Part shown: in pieces, positions 17,701 through 25,117 of the stretch
Position numbering within the stretch: position 1 is the first letter of the stretch
How the letters are laid out: the number at the start of each line of letters is the position of its first letter
NCBI GenBank assembly: GCA_910579215.1
Contig: CAJTTN010000001.1
Span: 124,001-188,000, forward strand
Origin: an uncultured Anaeroplasmataceae bacterium
Lineage (GTDB): Bacteria > Bacillota_I > Bacilli_A > Acholeplasmatales > Anaeroplasmataceae
Direction of reading: 5' to 3'
DNA: 64,000 bases
Translations under genes and position numbers: made by a program
The notes under the pieces: generated by a model
What the model saw: the letters and a program-made list of their open reading frames with translations, nothing else
What the model was told of the DNA's origin: nothing
Database searches by the model: none

Positions 17701-18081
17701 TATACGATATTGATTACAGCTAAGGAAAAATTTGAAGAGCTTATGAACTCTAGAATTGAATGTACCTTTGATGGCGCTCCTTCAGAACCTTCAATTTCGG
17801 TAGTAGGAAAATATGGTACTACTGGGGCAACCATAGATGGAACCACCTATAATAAAGGGTTAAAGATGGAATCCTCTACCCTGGTAAGCTTTTCTATAGA
17901 AATTTCTAGAACCTTGACGCTTCACATGACTGCTGGAAAAATTGTAGAGGTAGATGGTGTTGCCTATACAGCAGATTCTAATGGTGTTATCACCCTTCAG
18001 TTAGCTGCAGGCTTACATACTATAGCTAAGGGAAAGAAAGGAACAACAAGTACGTTGCTATACGCACTATTCCTACAATAA
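11770..18081 (+). CDS. Giant surface lipoprotein: InlB-type repeats plus PL1 pectate lyase
   Basis: The 2103-residue product is exported and lipidated: hydrophobic signal at residues 6-24 ending in the lipobox VASC. Residues about 32-693 are nine Listeria-Bacteroides (InlB B, Flg_new) repeats with GYxFxGWYKD...LYAKW signatures. A beta-rich insert (about 695-835) precedes three more repeats (about 836-1048). An Fn3-like module (GAYITFRPY...YEAIVYPKGD) leads into a PL1 pectate lyase domain (about 1220-1530) with CDFKRGQYFTCSYNYFEGCHKTNLVGSAD, HHNYW and the catalytic RGPLAR region near residue 1456. Then come a second beta module, four or five three-helix repeats (IGTVT...ARAAY...VTNY type, about 1695-1995) and a final beta module. 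It probably binds and cleaves pectin at the cell surface. AAGGAG lies 13 bases before ATG, longer than usual. Confidence 0.9.
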   Translation: MRRNKILTLFLCLITSLGFLFTVASCKTSSKTDEFIITFDSRGGSQVATQKVQKGEKITKPEDPTKDKYFFENWYKEIDYKNVWNFDVDLPESDTILYAKWNMGYIMTFDTQGAGIIIDQSVKEGGKAVKPADPKKEHYFFGGWYKEPNCLNAWDFETDCVTKNTIIYAKWTINTYTVTFEANGGTSVLKQNVVAKQKATRPASPTRDGYLFIGWYTDIELKKQFDFVNTEIIQNLTLYAKWEETTQDPNKLIVIFNSKLGSEVPNLENVVPGSKIAKPADPVREGYTFLGWYKDTDGELVEEFNFAEDRVTENLTLYAKWERAKFTVSFDSNGGSIVASQSVEVDGKATRPTSPTKEGYTFIGWYKDTEFKNVFDFVNTTITGDITLYAQWKVASTDPNKLEVIFISKGGSEVPSMTGIISGSKIEKPSDPVRIGYTFLGWYKDTDGELVEEFNFEEETITESIVLYAKWEIKKYALVFDSNGGSSVASQSVNYGELATRPTTPTKEGYIFIGWYSDAELKHEFDFVNTTILKDYTLYAKWELGSESEDRFKVYFNSKGGSAVPTLENIAYGSKIEKPEDPVRDGYTFLGWYKDEQGALVDRFDFTKDTITEDITLFAKWTITTYLVTFDVDGGSSIASQNVNIHGKVIPPSHNPVKANHTFIGWYKDKACTMEWNFSEDTIISNTTIYAKWEKNPVTEDVEIKFPFAQFNSSVPKDSELKTTVDFEIGQFKVSAGAKSEPAMLNSQGKDIYFTLNGKFSNGLKIVGTGGSTKADTIVTLYKDTNTLIKVLGTAALNGGSFAATIDGLEAGTYRLKTVNSLKITVFTLYEYNQAIEVAVKFETFNGSVIQDAIVPKWSTLTKPEDPTKDGYVFKGWFIDEACETIFDFNSKLDSDITLYAKWEEKPLDPSLPIYGVTYETNGGSTIPAKNVNEGGKVAAPTNPVREGYFFIGWYDDPNFEQEHNFELPIMDNITIYARWEEKPIYITFENTSLDILEIKKGTKVPKPLENPTKPNFIFAGWYKDNTFQEEFDFDTPLYVDTRIYAKWEKDPDASDYIEAGPGQILEKGAVELVRAVGQVEGAYITFRPYAGATDYTITLRNTNNTTSKILDENYMYIRTMNDGILRADILGLPAGSYEAIVYPKGDESAKGSSCMFTVGEYDRSGYAHFNYTEGVGAYDDTGALKKNAIVLWVTDENKNTISLTYKGTTVVGIGNILNSVGEDVGGGVTSKGGKANTNQGIMKKLAEDNIPLVVRFIGTVSNTGLYKKAAFAAASKPKIDGLTIYDSLDWGGSIGDNGHMARIKSGKDVTLEGVGENAVIDGWGFHYMAESSAPDLGKSFEVRNLTFINTPEDAIGMEGVQLSANVNSILTASVERCWIHNNEFYGPTITDPAESDKGEGDGSCDFKRGQYFTCSYNYFEGCHKTNLVGSADSSLQYNLTYHHNYWKLCKARGPLARNANIHMYNNLFEEQTDYAMNTRANSYIFSEYNMFYKCKNAQAVEGGAIKSFKDSFATTLQNKGSAGTIVENKTDIVPNSCKFAAEGIDYSKFDTNPMQSYIPSGEYVLQTSVTEARKAIYAFTGVRRAQNVSMMDVDMSYISVLPTGVSPVNVDTYPTALTPGKISKTVYAFTISRSATIKISYGTAVGVMVNQAGECMLTGSGSTTVKAGTYIVQAQTFQPGDSKALTLGTFKDMNIDSIEIVEHDDGAELIADYDAKAKKIPSTIQYTSTCYQAIVAAKQAYAVIPEEYKSKVTVPYTSVTTAWTEYITLGKIKVEELIHRIGTVTENSGFDITSARAAYTQLIKEDPNVQISNYQLLVNAENAFKAYAVTSCIQRIDEILTPITLASKESIEAARAEYNALGEEEKKKITNLQKLLDAEAELNELMIVENVIQLIINVDTNHAESMKEALAAYEALTEEQKSKVTNADRISSIKVTLTIVLINSIGTVTPSSKPAIDEAEDMYNRLNIEEQEQVTNYTILITAKEKFEELMNSRIECTFDGAPSEPSISVVGKYGTTGATIDGTTYNKGLKMESSTLVSFSIEISRTLTLHMTAGKIVEVDGVAYTADSNGVITLQLAAGLHTIAKGKKGTTSTLLYALFLQ
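12283..13632 (+). repeat. Three tandem 450-bp units inside the lyase gene
   Basis: Units 12283-12732, 12733-13182 and 13183-13632 are each exactly 450 bp (150 residues), each made of one 71-residue and one 79-residue InlB repeat. The second repeat of every unit shares GSKI.KP.DPVR.GYTFLGWYKD, and the first shares ATRP.(S/T)PT..GY.FIGWY. They arose by duplication of a two-repeat block. Confidence 0.85.
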
Positions 18082-18090
18082 ATAGAAAGT

Positions 18091-18120
18091 GGATATTTCT
18101 TTGGAAATATCCCTTTTTTT
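18091..18120 (+). terminator. Terminator of the lyase gene
   Basis: GGATATTT/AAATATCC stem, CTTTGG loop, then C and seven Ts. Confidence 0.85.
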
Positions 18121-18122
18121 GT

Positions 18123-18154
18123 AAAAAAAATAAAGCCCTTAAAAGAGCTTTATT
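18123..18154 (-). terminator. Terminator of mscL
   Basis: On the minus strand AATAAAGC/GCTTTATT stem followed by a T run; it overlaps the mscL stop codon and converges with the lyase terminator. Confidence 0.8.
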
Positions 18155-18755
18155 CTGATTTTGATGTTTTTTTGGCTTTAGCTTTAGGCTTAGAAACAGT
18201 TTCCTTTGTTTTAAGACTATCGCGTATTTCTTCAAGTAATACTACAACTGGATCCTTTTGTGGTTCTATTGGAGCTTCCTCCTTAACTTCCTCAACTGCT
18301 TCCTCCACTATTGCAGCTTCAGCTAAAGCTTGTGCCTCTTCAGCCTCTTTCTTTTTTCTCATTTCCTCTTCAAAGGCTCTACGCTTTGCACTTAAACTTG
18401 CAAAGACCTTCAATATAATAAATAAGGTTAATGCAATAAAGAAGAAGTTCAAAATCGCTTCAATAAATACACTCCAGTCTATATAATTTAGAACCTTGTA
18501 GGATAAACCATTTGGTCCTTTAATCGCATCGGCTGTACCTTCTGGAACGGTTACAGAATTTGGTAATATCGTATAGAGTCCAGATGACATGCCTGGAATA
18601 TGGGATAATGCCCAATTTACTACTGGCATAAGGATATGCTTATTTAATGTAGTTACTATAGCATTGAAGGCACCACCAACGATAACACCAACAGCCATAT
18701 CTAAAACGTTCCCTCTTGTAATAAATGCTTTAAATTCCTGTACAAACTTTTTCAT
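18150..18755 (-). CDS. mscL: Large-conductance mechanosensitive channel MscL with long acidic/basic tail
   Basis: The N-terminal 125 residues match MscL: amphipathic N-helix (FVQEFKAFITRGNVLDMAVGVIVGGAF), TM1, a periplasmic-side loop and TM2 (FIEAILNFFFIALTLFIILK). It opens under hypo-osmotic stress to release solutes. The 201-residue length exceeds the usual 120-150; the extra C-terminal 65 residues are charged and low complexity (KKKEAEEAQALAEAA, then KPKAKAKKTSKSE). RBS GGAGGAG is 5 bases before ATG. It is monocistronic with its own promoter. Confidence 0.93.
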   Translation of the reverse strand: MKKFVQEFKAFITRGNVLDMAVGVIVGGAFNAIVTTLNKHILMPVVNWALSHIPGMSSGLYTILPNSVTVPEGTADAIKGPNGLSYKVLNYIDWSVFIEAILNFFFIALTLFIILKVFASLSAKRRAFEEEMRKKKEAEEAQALAEAAIVEEAVEEVKEEAPIEPQKDPVVVLLEEIRDSLKTKETVSKPKAKAKKTSKSE

Positions 18756-18779
18756 GTTCTCCTCCTAGATGTTAGGTTA

Positions 18780-18808
18780 ATTATATGAAAAAAAAGTACC
18801 TTTGTAAA
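18780..18808 (-). promoter_or_regulatory. Promoter of mscL
   Basis: Minus-strand TTTACA (18808-18803) and TATAAT (18785-18780) with a 17-bp spacer. Confidence 0.75.
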
Positions 18809-18880
18809 GATTTCCTAATGGTTTTTCCTACATTTTTCAAGAATTTATTCTATAGTTATCTACTAAAGATCTCCTTTTTA

Positions 18881-18889
18881 TGTTATAAT
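18881..18889 (+). promoter_or_regulatory. Extended -10 promoter of the amidohydrolase-hemW-xerD-deoB operon
   Basis: TGTTATAAT (TGn plus TATAAT), the same form as before pnp; the -35 is poor. It lies about 50 bp before the first gene. Confidence 0.55.
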
Positions 18890-18939
18890 AAATTGATACC
18901 GAAAGAAGTAGACTGCTTAAAAGAGATGTAGGTGAAAGA

Positions 18940-19854
18940 ATGAAAAAAATTGATATTCATATGCATTTGATTCGTGTGGTTTGTGGTTTGGGCTCTGAAG
19001 GTGAATTAGCTCCCTTAGGAAAAGGAAAAGCCATTTATGCTAGTGGGAAGGAAATTCAATTATTTCCAGAAATTTATGGAGATATGGGAGTGACTCCAGA
19101 GACCTTACTTGAGGTACTCCATGAACATGACGTGGAAATGGGAGTTGTTTTACAAGGAAATTATGCAGGATTTCAAAATCTATATGCCTATGAGGCATCA
19201 CAAAAATATCCTAAAAGGATACTATCTGCAGGAACCTATGATCCGTTTTTTCGAAATAAAGATAAAATTATCCATCATCTATTTGAGGAGCTTCAAATTA
19301 AATTAATTAAAATGGAGGTTTCCAATGGCTCAGGTTTGATGGCAAATCATCCTACTATTGATTTAAATGGATCTGTAATGCATGAGGTTTATCAAATGGC
19401 AAATCGTCTAGGCTTATTATTTTTCATTGATATTGGAAGACCAGGAAACAATTGTTATCAAATTGATGCATTAGCTAAAGCTATCGCCTGTTATCCCAAT
19501 TTAAAATTTGTAATCTGTCATCTTACAGCACCTCAGCACAATCAACTGAGCTTATTAAAGGAAAATATAAGCAGATTGAATTTTCCCAATGTTTATTTTG
19601 ATATTGCAAGTTTGCCAAATAATACTAAGCAGCCATATCCCTTTTATGAGGCACAGGAATATATTAGAGCAGCAATAGATATCTTAGGAAAAAATAAAAT
19701 TCTTTGGGGAAGTGATTTTCCAAATGCCATGAATTATTGTACCTACAAGGAAGCATATACCTATATAGAAGAAAGTCAGATCTTTTCCTTAGAAGAAAAG
19801 GAATGTATTTTTTATAGGAATGCTAAGCAATTATTAGAGGAATATCGAAAATGA
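18940..19854 (+). CDS. Amidohydrolase-family metal-dependent hydrolase
   Basis: A 304-residue TIM-barrel enzyme of the Amidohydro_2 type: HMH metal motif at residues 7-9, a histidine on the third strand region (FVICHLTAPQ near residue 188), and the catalytic Asp in LWGSDFPNAM near residue 257. It should hydrolyse or decarboxylate a small organic substrate that cannot be named. It is the first gene of a tight operon; its last 4 bases overlap hemW. ATG 18940 follows a weak AGGTGAAAG ribosome binding site. Confidence 0.8.
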   Translation: MKKIDIHMHLIRVVCGLGSEGELAPLGKGKAIYASGKEIQLFPEIYGDMGVTPETLLEVLHEHDVEMGVVLQGNYAGFQNLYAYEASQKYPKRILSAGTYDPFFRNKDKIIHHLFEELQIKLIKMEVSNGSGLMANHPTIDLNGSVMHEVYQMANRLGLLFFIDIGRPGNNCYQIDALAKAIACYPNLKFVICHLTAPQHNQLSLLKENISRLNFPNVYFDIASLPNNTKQPYPFYEAQEYIRAAIDILGKNKILWGSDFPNAMNYCTYKEAYTYIEESQIFSLEEKECIFYRNAKQLLEEYRK

Positions 19855-20954
19855 ATGGAATTTATGTTCACATTCCCTTTTGTAATTCCATATGCTCCTA
19901 TTGTGATTTTCCTAAACAGATAGCTAAGGAGGAAACCAAGGAGCTATATCTTAAGCATTTGATTTCTGAAATTCAAAGCTTTAAGGATCTTGAGTGGATA
20001 GAAAAAACACAAAGTATTTATATTGGTGGTGGAACACCAAATAGTCTATCTATTATGCAGCTTGAACAGCTTTTTTTAGCCTTAGAACCCTATTTAAAGC
20101 ATGCCAAGGAAAATACGATAGAAATAAATCCAGAGTTATTAACAGATGAACAAATCGCTCTATTTTTGAAATATAATATTCATCGTATCAGTATAGGTGT
20201 TCAGACCTTTAAAACAAATCTTATTGAAACGATTTGTCGCAAGCATACCAAGGCGCTTGTAGTCCAATGTGTAAAAAAATTGAAAAAAGCAGGAATTTCT
20301 AATATAAATATTGATATGCTATATGGGCTTCCTAAGCAAACGATGAAGGATTTAAAGTATGATGTGAAGCAATTCCTCAAATTAAAGGTTCCTCATATTT
20401 CATATTATAGTCTCATATTAGAAGAGAAAACAATTCTATCCTATCAAATGAAACATGCTCAAATTAATCTGCCTGATGATGATTTAGTGGTGGATATGGC
20501 AGATTATTTGACTCAAAAGCTAAAAAAGAGACAGTTTATTCATTATGAAATCAGTAATTATGCAAAAAAAGGCTATGAGTCGATTCATAATTTAGGCTAC
20601 TGGAATTGTGAAGAATATATTGGCTTTGGTGCAGGAGCTTGTGGATATTATCGCGATATACGATATCAAAATCCTGCCTCTTTAAAGCAATATTATAAGG
20701 GTATACAAGAAAAAAGTATGATTACTAAAGAAGAAGCAAAAAAAGAATTTATGATGCTTGGATTGAGAAAATTAGAAGGTGTATCTATTTTAGAGTATTA
20801 TAAAAAGTTTCAATCTTATCCAAATGATGATTTTGATATAGTTTCTTTGCTTGAAAAGGATTTAATTGAGGAGAAAAACAACTTCATTCGTATTAAAGAG
20901 AATAGAATTTGGTTAGGTAATCTTGTTTTTGAAGCATTTGTAGGAGGGGAGTAA
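19851..20954 (+). CDS. hemW: HemW-family radical SAM protein (heme chaperone / coproporphyrinogen III oxidase-like)
   Basis: The 367-residue protein begins with VHIPFC and the radical SAM cluster motif CxxxCxxC (CNSICSYC, residues 11-18), followed by GGGTPNSL and the HemW-type C-terminal HemN domain (YEISNYAKKGYESIHNLGYWNCEEYIGFGAGACGY region). Family members act as heme chaperones rather than true HemN enzymes. It overlaps the preceding gene by 4 bases and abuts xerD, so it is translationally coupled. Confidence 0.9.
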   Translation: MNGIYVHIPFCNSICSYCDFPKQIAKEETKELYLKHLISEIQSFKDLEWIEKTQSIYIGGGTPNSLSIMQLEQLFLALEPYLKHAKENTIEINPELLTDEQIALFLKYNIHRISIGVQTFKTNLIETICRKHTKALVVQCVKKLKKAGISNINIDMLYGLPKQTMKDLKYDVKQFLKLKVPHISYYSLILEEKTILSYQMKHAQINLPDDDLVVDMADYLTQKLKKRQFIHYEISNYAKKGYESIHNLGYWNCEEYIGFGAGACGYYRDIRYQNPASLKQYYKGIQEKSMITKEEAKKEFMMLGLRKLEGVSILEYYKKFQSYPNDDFDIVSLLEKDLIEEKNNFIRIKENRIWLGNLVFEAFVGGE

Positions 20955-21893
20955 ATGAAAAAAGTTGAAAAAGAAATTAGCTTTTATGAGTTTTCAGATT
21001 TTAAATACCACCTACAAATAGATAAGCGATTAAGTAAAAATACGATTCAAGCGTATATGACAGACTTAGAGCTTTATGGAGAATTCTTAAAAAAATATCA
21101 GCTGGATGTCAAATTTATTACAGATGTGCAAAAAGAGCACATAGAAAAATATATTGCTTCCTTAAAGAGAGCAGATTTTTCAAAGCAATCTATTGCAAGA
21201 AAAATAATCGCTATTAAGGAATTTCATAAATTCTTATGTGCAGAAAAGATTTCTGAAGAAGATCCAGCTAAATTTATAGAGCTACCAAAGGCTTCTAAGC
21301 CATTACCTGTTGTTTTAAATAAGGAAGAAATAGCGAAAATGCTAGATTCCATTGAAACAAAGACCCCTTTAGGTCTTAGAAATAAGGCAATGATTGAGAC
21401 ACTTTACGCATCTGGTTTAAGAATTAGTGAGCTAGTTGGCTTGAAAACATCAGATGTACATTTGAGAGAAAAATATATTGTAGTTGTTGGTAAAGGGAAT
21501 AAAGAACGGATGGTTCCCTTAGGAGAAATGGCGATTTTAGCCTTAAGAAATTATATTGAAAAGGGAAGACCACTTTTGGCTAAGAAGCCAGGAAATATAT
21601 TATTTTATAATTATCAAGGGAATCCGATTTCTAGACAATCCTTATACAAATATATAGTAAAGCTTGCCACTGAAAATGGTATAACAAAGGAAATTTCGCC
21701 TCATACCATTCGTCATAGCTTTGCTACACATCTTTTAGAGGGTGGTACAGATTTAAGAATTGTGCAGGAGCTTTTAGGGCATGAGGATATTTCGACCACG
21801 CAAATTTATACACATATTGACCGTTTGAGGCTAAAGGAAATGTATGAGCATACCCATCCTTTAGCGTTAAAAAATAAAAAAGAAGGAGAATAA
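20955..21893 (+). CDS. xerD: Tyrosine recombinase XerD
   Basis: The 312-residue integrase-family recombinase resolves chromosome dimers at dif with XerC. The N-terminal SAM-like DNA-binding domain covers about residues 10-100. Catalytic residues are visible: Arg in ASGLRISELV, Lys in VVGKGNKER, HTIRHSFATHLL (His-x-x-Arg), the His of LLGHEDISTTQIYTH, and the nucleophilic Tyr within it. Position directly before deoB matches the Bacillus ripX-drm arrangement, favouring XerD over a mobile integrase. Confidence 0.9.
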   Translation: MKKVEKEISFYEFSDFKYHLQIDKRLSKNTIQAYMTDLELYGEFLKKYQLDVKFITDVQKEHIEKYIASLKRADFSKQSIARKIIAIKEFHKFLCAEKISEEDPAKFIELPKASKPLPVVLNKEEIAKMLDSIETKTPLGLRNKAMIETLYASGLRISELVGLKTSDVHLREKYIVVVGKGNKERMVPLGEMAILALRNYIEKGRPLLAKKPGNILFYNYQGNPISRQSLYKYIVKLATENGITKEISPHTIRHSFATHLLEGGTDLRIVQELLGHEDISTTQIYTHIDRLRLKEMYEHTHPLALKNKKEGE

Positions 21894-21896
21894 TTT

Positions 21897-23072
21897 ATGT
21901 ACAAACGTGTATTTTTAGTAGTAATGGACTCTGTAGGCTGTGGAACAGCCCCATTAAGCCATTTATATGGAGATGAGGGTGCAAATACCATAGGTCATAT
22001 TGCAGGGGCTACAAAGGGCATTTATTTGCCAACTTTAGAATCTTTAGGATATGGGAATATAACACCAATTCTTGGTGTAAAGCCCAATCCTAAACCACTT
22101 GCCTATTATGGTAGAGCAGACGAGCTATCTACAGGAAAGGATACGATGACTGGTCATTTTGAAATGGTAGGTATTCATACGACACAGCCATTTAAAACCT
22201 TTACAGATACTGGCTTTCCAAAGGAGCTAATCGATCAGCTTGAAAAGGAAACAGGCCACAAGGTTATTGGTAATGTAGCAGCAAGTGGTACAGAAATTTT
22301 AAAGGAATTGGGAGAAGAGCATATTAAGACAGGAGCAATGATTGTATATACATCTGCGGATAGTGTACTTCAAATTGCATGTCATGAAACCTACTTTGGC
22401 TTAGATGAGCTTTATCGCTGCTGTAAGATAGCTAGAGAGCTTTGTATGGATGAGAAATATAAGGTTGGTCGTATCATCGCAAGACCCTTCCTAGGTGAGG
22501 ATAAGGATACCTTTAAGCGTACACCAAATCGTCACGATTACGCTTTATCACCAGCACATGAAACAACACTAGATGCTTTAAAAAAAGCTAATTACGATGT
22601 CATCTCTATTGGTAAAATAAATGATATTTTTAATACTTGTGGTATCACAGAGGCGCATAAAACGGTCTCAAATCACAATGGAATGGAGATTTTAAATGAG
22701 GTTGCTCAAAAGGATTTTACTGGCATTTGTTTCTTAAATTTAGTTGATTTTGATGCTTTATATGGACATAGAAGAGACCCAAAGGGTTATAAAGAATGCC
22801 TAGAGGAATTTGATAGAGATTTAAAAAATTTCCTTCCTTTATTACAAGAAGATGATCTATTAATGATAACTGCAGATCATGGGAATGATCCTACCTGGAG
22901 TGGTACTGACCATACAAGAGAGTATGTTCCAATTTTGGTTTATAGCCCTCAGATTGGCTTTGGCAATTTAGGAACAAGAACTACATTTGCAGACTTAGGG
23001 CAGACGATTGCTGATAACTTTAATGTTGAAAAACAAGGAATTGGAGTTAGCTTTTTAAAGGACTTAAAGTGA
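21897..23072 (+). CDS. deoB: Phosphopentomutase
   Basis: Interconverts (deoxy)ribose 1- and 5-phosphate in nucleoside salvage. The 391-residue length is standard. The alkaline-phosphatase-like core starts FLVVMDSVGCGTAP (metal Asp), with the nucleophile region GKDTMTGHFEM (Thr) and the C-terminal metal site ITADHGNDPTWSGTDHTRE. RBS AAGGAGAA lies before ATG 21897. The stop overlaps the next gene's start. Confidence 0.97.
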   Translation: MYKRVFLVVMDSVGCGTAPLSHLYGDEGANTIGHIAGATKGIYLPTLESLGYGNITPILGVKPNPKPLAYYGRADELSTGKDTMTGHFEMVGIHTTQPFKTFTDTGFPKELIDQLEKETGHKVIGNVAASGTEILKELGEEHIKTGAMIVYTSADSVLQIACHETYFGLDELYRCCKIARELCMDEKYKVGRIIARPFLGEDKDTFKRTPNRHDYALSPAHETTLDALKKANYDVISIGKINDIFNTCGITEAHKTVSNHNGMEILNEVAQKDFTGICFLNLVDFDALYGHRRDPKGYKECLEEFDRDLKNFLPLLQEDDLLMITADHGNDPTWSGTDHTREYVPILVYSPQIGFGNLGTRTTFADLGQTIADNFNVEKQGIGVSFLKDLK

Positions 23073-24244
23073 TGGAAAATTTCGTTTATTTTACCCCGAC
23101 AAAAATCTTTTTTGGTAAGAAAGAAGAAACAAAAATAGGGAGTATTTTAGCCTCCTATGGAGGGACTAAAATTCTATTGCATTATGGGAAAAAATCAGTC
23201 GTAAAAAGTGGTCTTTTAGCCAGAGTGAAGCAAAGCCTAGATGAGCATCAAATTTCTTATCTTGAGCTAGCTGGAGTTGAGCCTAATCCAAAGATAACCT
23301 TAGTAGAAAAGGGAGTTCAAATGGTCAAAGAAAATGGTATTGATTTTATCCTAGCTATTGGTGGAGGGTCAGTCATAGATTCCGCAAAATCGATTGCTGT
23401 TGGTGCTTGTGTTGAGCATTCTCCTTGGCTGTTTTCAACACATGAAAAAACACCAGAAAAAGCTATTCCTGTAGGAGTGATTTTAACACTTGCTGCTAGT
23501 GGTTCAGACATGTCAGATTCTTGTGTAATTACCAATGATAAAACTCAAGAAAAACGAGGGTTTAACAGTCCATTAAATCGACCTAAATTTGCCATACTAA
23601 ATCCTGAACTTACCTACTCAGTTTCCCCCTATCAAACAGCTTGTGGAATTGTAGATATCCTTATGCATACCCTGGAACGTTTTATCTCTCAAACTGCATC
23701 TGTAGAGCCTACAGATTCCATAGCATTAGCTCTACTAAAAAGTGTTTATCAAGCGGGAAAAATTGTTATGAAGAATCCAAATGATTATGATGCTAGAGCA
23801 ACATTATTATGGGCAAATAGTCTATCTCATAATGGGTTAACCTCCTGTGGCAGATCCTTTATTATGTCTGTTCATCAACTGGAGCATGAGGTAAGTGGAA
23901 TGTTTGATTCTGTGGCACATGGAGCAGGACTCGCTGTATTATGGCCTGCTTGGGCAATGTATGCTTATCCATATGCTAAAGAGCGTTTTAAGAGATTGGT
24001 ATATGAAGTATTAGAAATACCTGCTTCAGATTCTCTAACAAATGACATAGAAAAAGGGATTCAAAAATTAAAAGAATATTTCCAAGAAATTGGGATGCCA
24101 ACATCTCTTAAAGAATTAAATATTTCAGAAAGTGACATTAAAAAATTAGCTTTAAACGTAACCTATAATCATACTAGAACATTAAAAGATGTTATAGAAA
24201 TTGATGAAGAAATGGCTCTAAAAATCTTAAAATTAGCTCTATAA
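23072..24244 (+). CDS. Iron-dependent alcohol dehydrogenase, butanol dehydrogenase type
   Basis: A group III Fe-ADH of 390 residues: N-terminal NAD(P)-binding half with GGGSVIDSAK (near residue 99), and metal ligands in the C-terminal half (CGIVDILMHTLERF, then SVHQLEHEVSGMFDSVAHGAGLAVL). It reduces butyraldehyde-like or other aldehydes, a fermentative role. ATG 23072 shares one base with the deoB stop, with AAAGGA about 10 bases upstream; GTG 23069 is an alternative adding one residue. Last gene of the operon. Confidence 0.88.
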   Translation: MENFVYFTPTKIFFGKKEETKIGSILASYGGTKILLHYGKKSVVKSGLLARVKQSLDEHQISYLELAGVEPNPKITLVEKGVQMVKENGIDFILAIGGGSVIDSAKSIAVGACVEHSPWLFSTHEKTPEKAIPVGVILTLAASGSDMSDSCVITNDKTQEKRGFNSPLNRPKFAILNPELTYSVSPYQTACGIVDILMHTLERFISQTASVEPTDSIALALLKSVYQAGKIVMKNPNDYDARATLLWANSLSHNGLTSCGRSFIMSVHQLEHEVSGMFDSVAHGAGLAVLWPAWAMYAYPYAKERFKRLVYEVLEIPASDSLTNDIEKGIQKLKEYFQEIGMPTSLKELNISESDIKKLALNVTYNHTRTLKDVIEIDEEMALKILKLAL

Positions 24245-24257
24245 ATTTATATTAAAG

Positions 24258-24284
24258 ACAGTCCTTATAAGACTGTTTTTTTTA
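24258..24284 (+). terminator. Terminator of the deoB-adh operon
   Basis: ACAGTC/GACTGT stem with a 7-base loop and eight Ts. Confidence 0.85.
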
Positions 24285-25117
24285 TATGAAAAAATAAATT
24301 TCAAATCTAAGTAGTTTTCAAAACCAGATAATAACGTTTGTGAATAAATCAAAATAATTTTTATAACTAGATATAAAAAAATTAAATTATACATAAATAA
24401 TGTCACATTTAAATGTATTATAAAATTGTAAAAATCATAAGAACATGACCTAGCAAACTGAATTATTAATGTTAAATTGGACGTGTTGGGTAAAAATGAA
24501 AGCTTTTATTTAGAGAAATTGAGATGGATAATTATCCAGAGTTTTGTTTCTCGATTTGTAATAATTAAGGCTTAAAAAATTGTCTTAAAAAATAAAAAAA
24601 TTAAGAACGATAAAAAGCATCTGTGTTTTTGACACATAATATCAAAAAGCCCAAAAAAGCAGTAAATATACATTTTATAACTTATTCACATTTGAATAAA
24701 ATTTCGCAGAATATCAACGTATTTTAATGGTTAACATAATATATATTATAGGAAGTTATTTGGGATTTTGAAAATGTATTCTTTTGTATTGAAAAATATA
24801 TTCACCCTAGTATTTGAGGGCTTTTTTTATTGGATTTTGAACTGAATTATTCAATTAATCATATCCATAAATATACTCTTGGGGTAGATTAACAGTTTTG
24901 GCTAAATTAATATAAAAATCGACAACTCAATTTATGGATGATTCTCTGTCTTACTGTCTAATAATCGCATAACAAGCCTTTTCCTCCATTTGATATCTTT
25001 CTTGTTATCTTCTGCTTCTTCTACTCTATATTTTCCTATAGCAATATTTCGTTTTGCCTTTCATTAGCATTCTTAAACGTGTCCTGCCAAAAATAAAAAG
25101 GAAGATTTCTCTTCCTA
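24285..25117. other. AT-rich 830-bp gap without a recognisable gene
   Basis: No coding frame of credible length or composition is seen. A weak hairpin (CCCT/AGGG) followed by seven Ts lies near 24804-24830. At 24932-25060 the minus strand has a 43-codon open frame rich in Arg/Lys (KYRVEEAEDNKK...WRKRLVMRLLDSK) that ends in TAA but has no start, possibly the tail of a decayed gene. Otherwise nothing is evident. Confidence 0.5.

Noticed and set aside
20955..21893. xerD as a mobile-element integrase
   Set aside because: It is placed within the conserved hemW-xerD-deoB operon and its catalytic sequence is chromosomal XerD-like.
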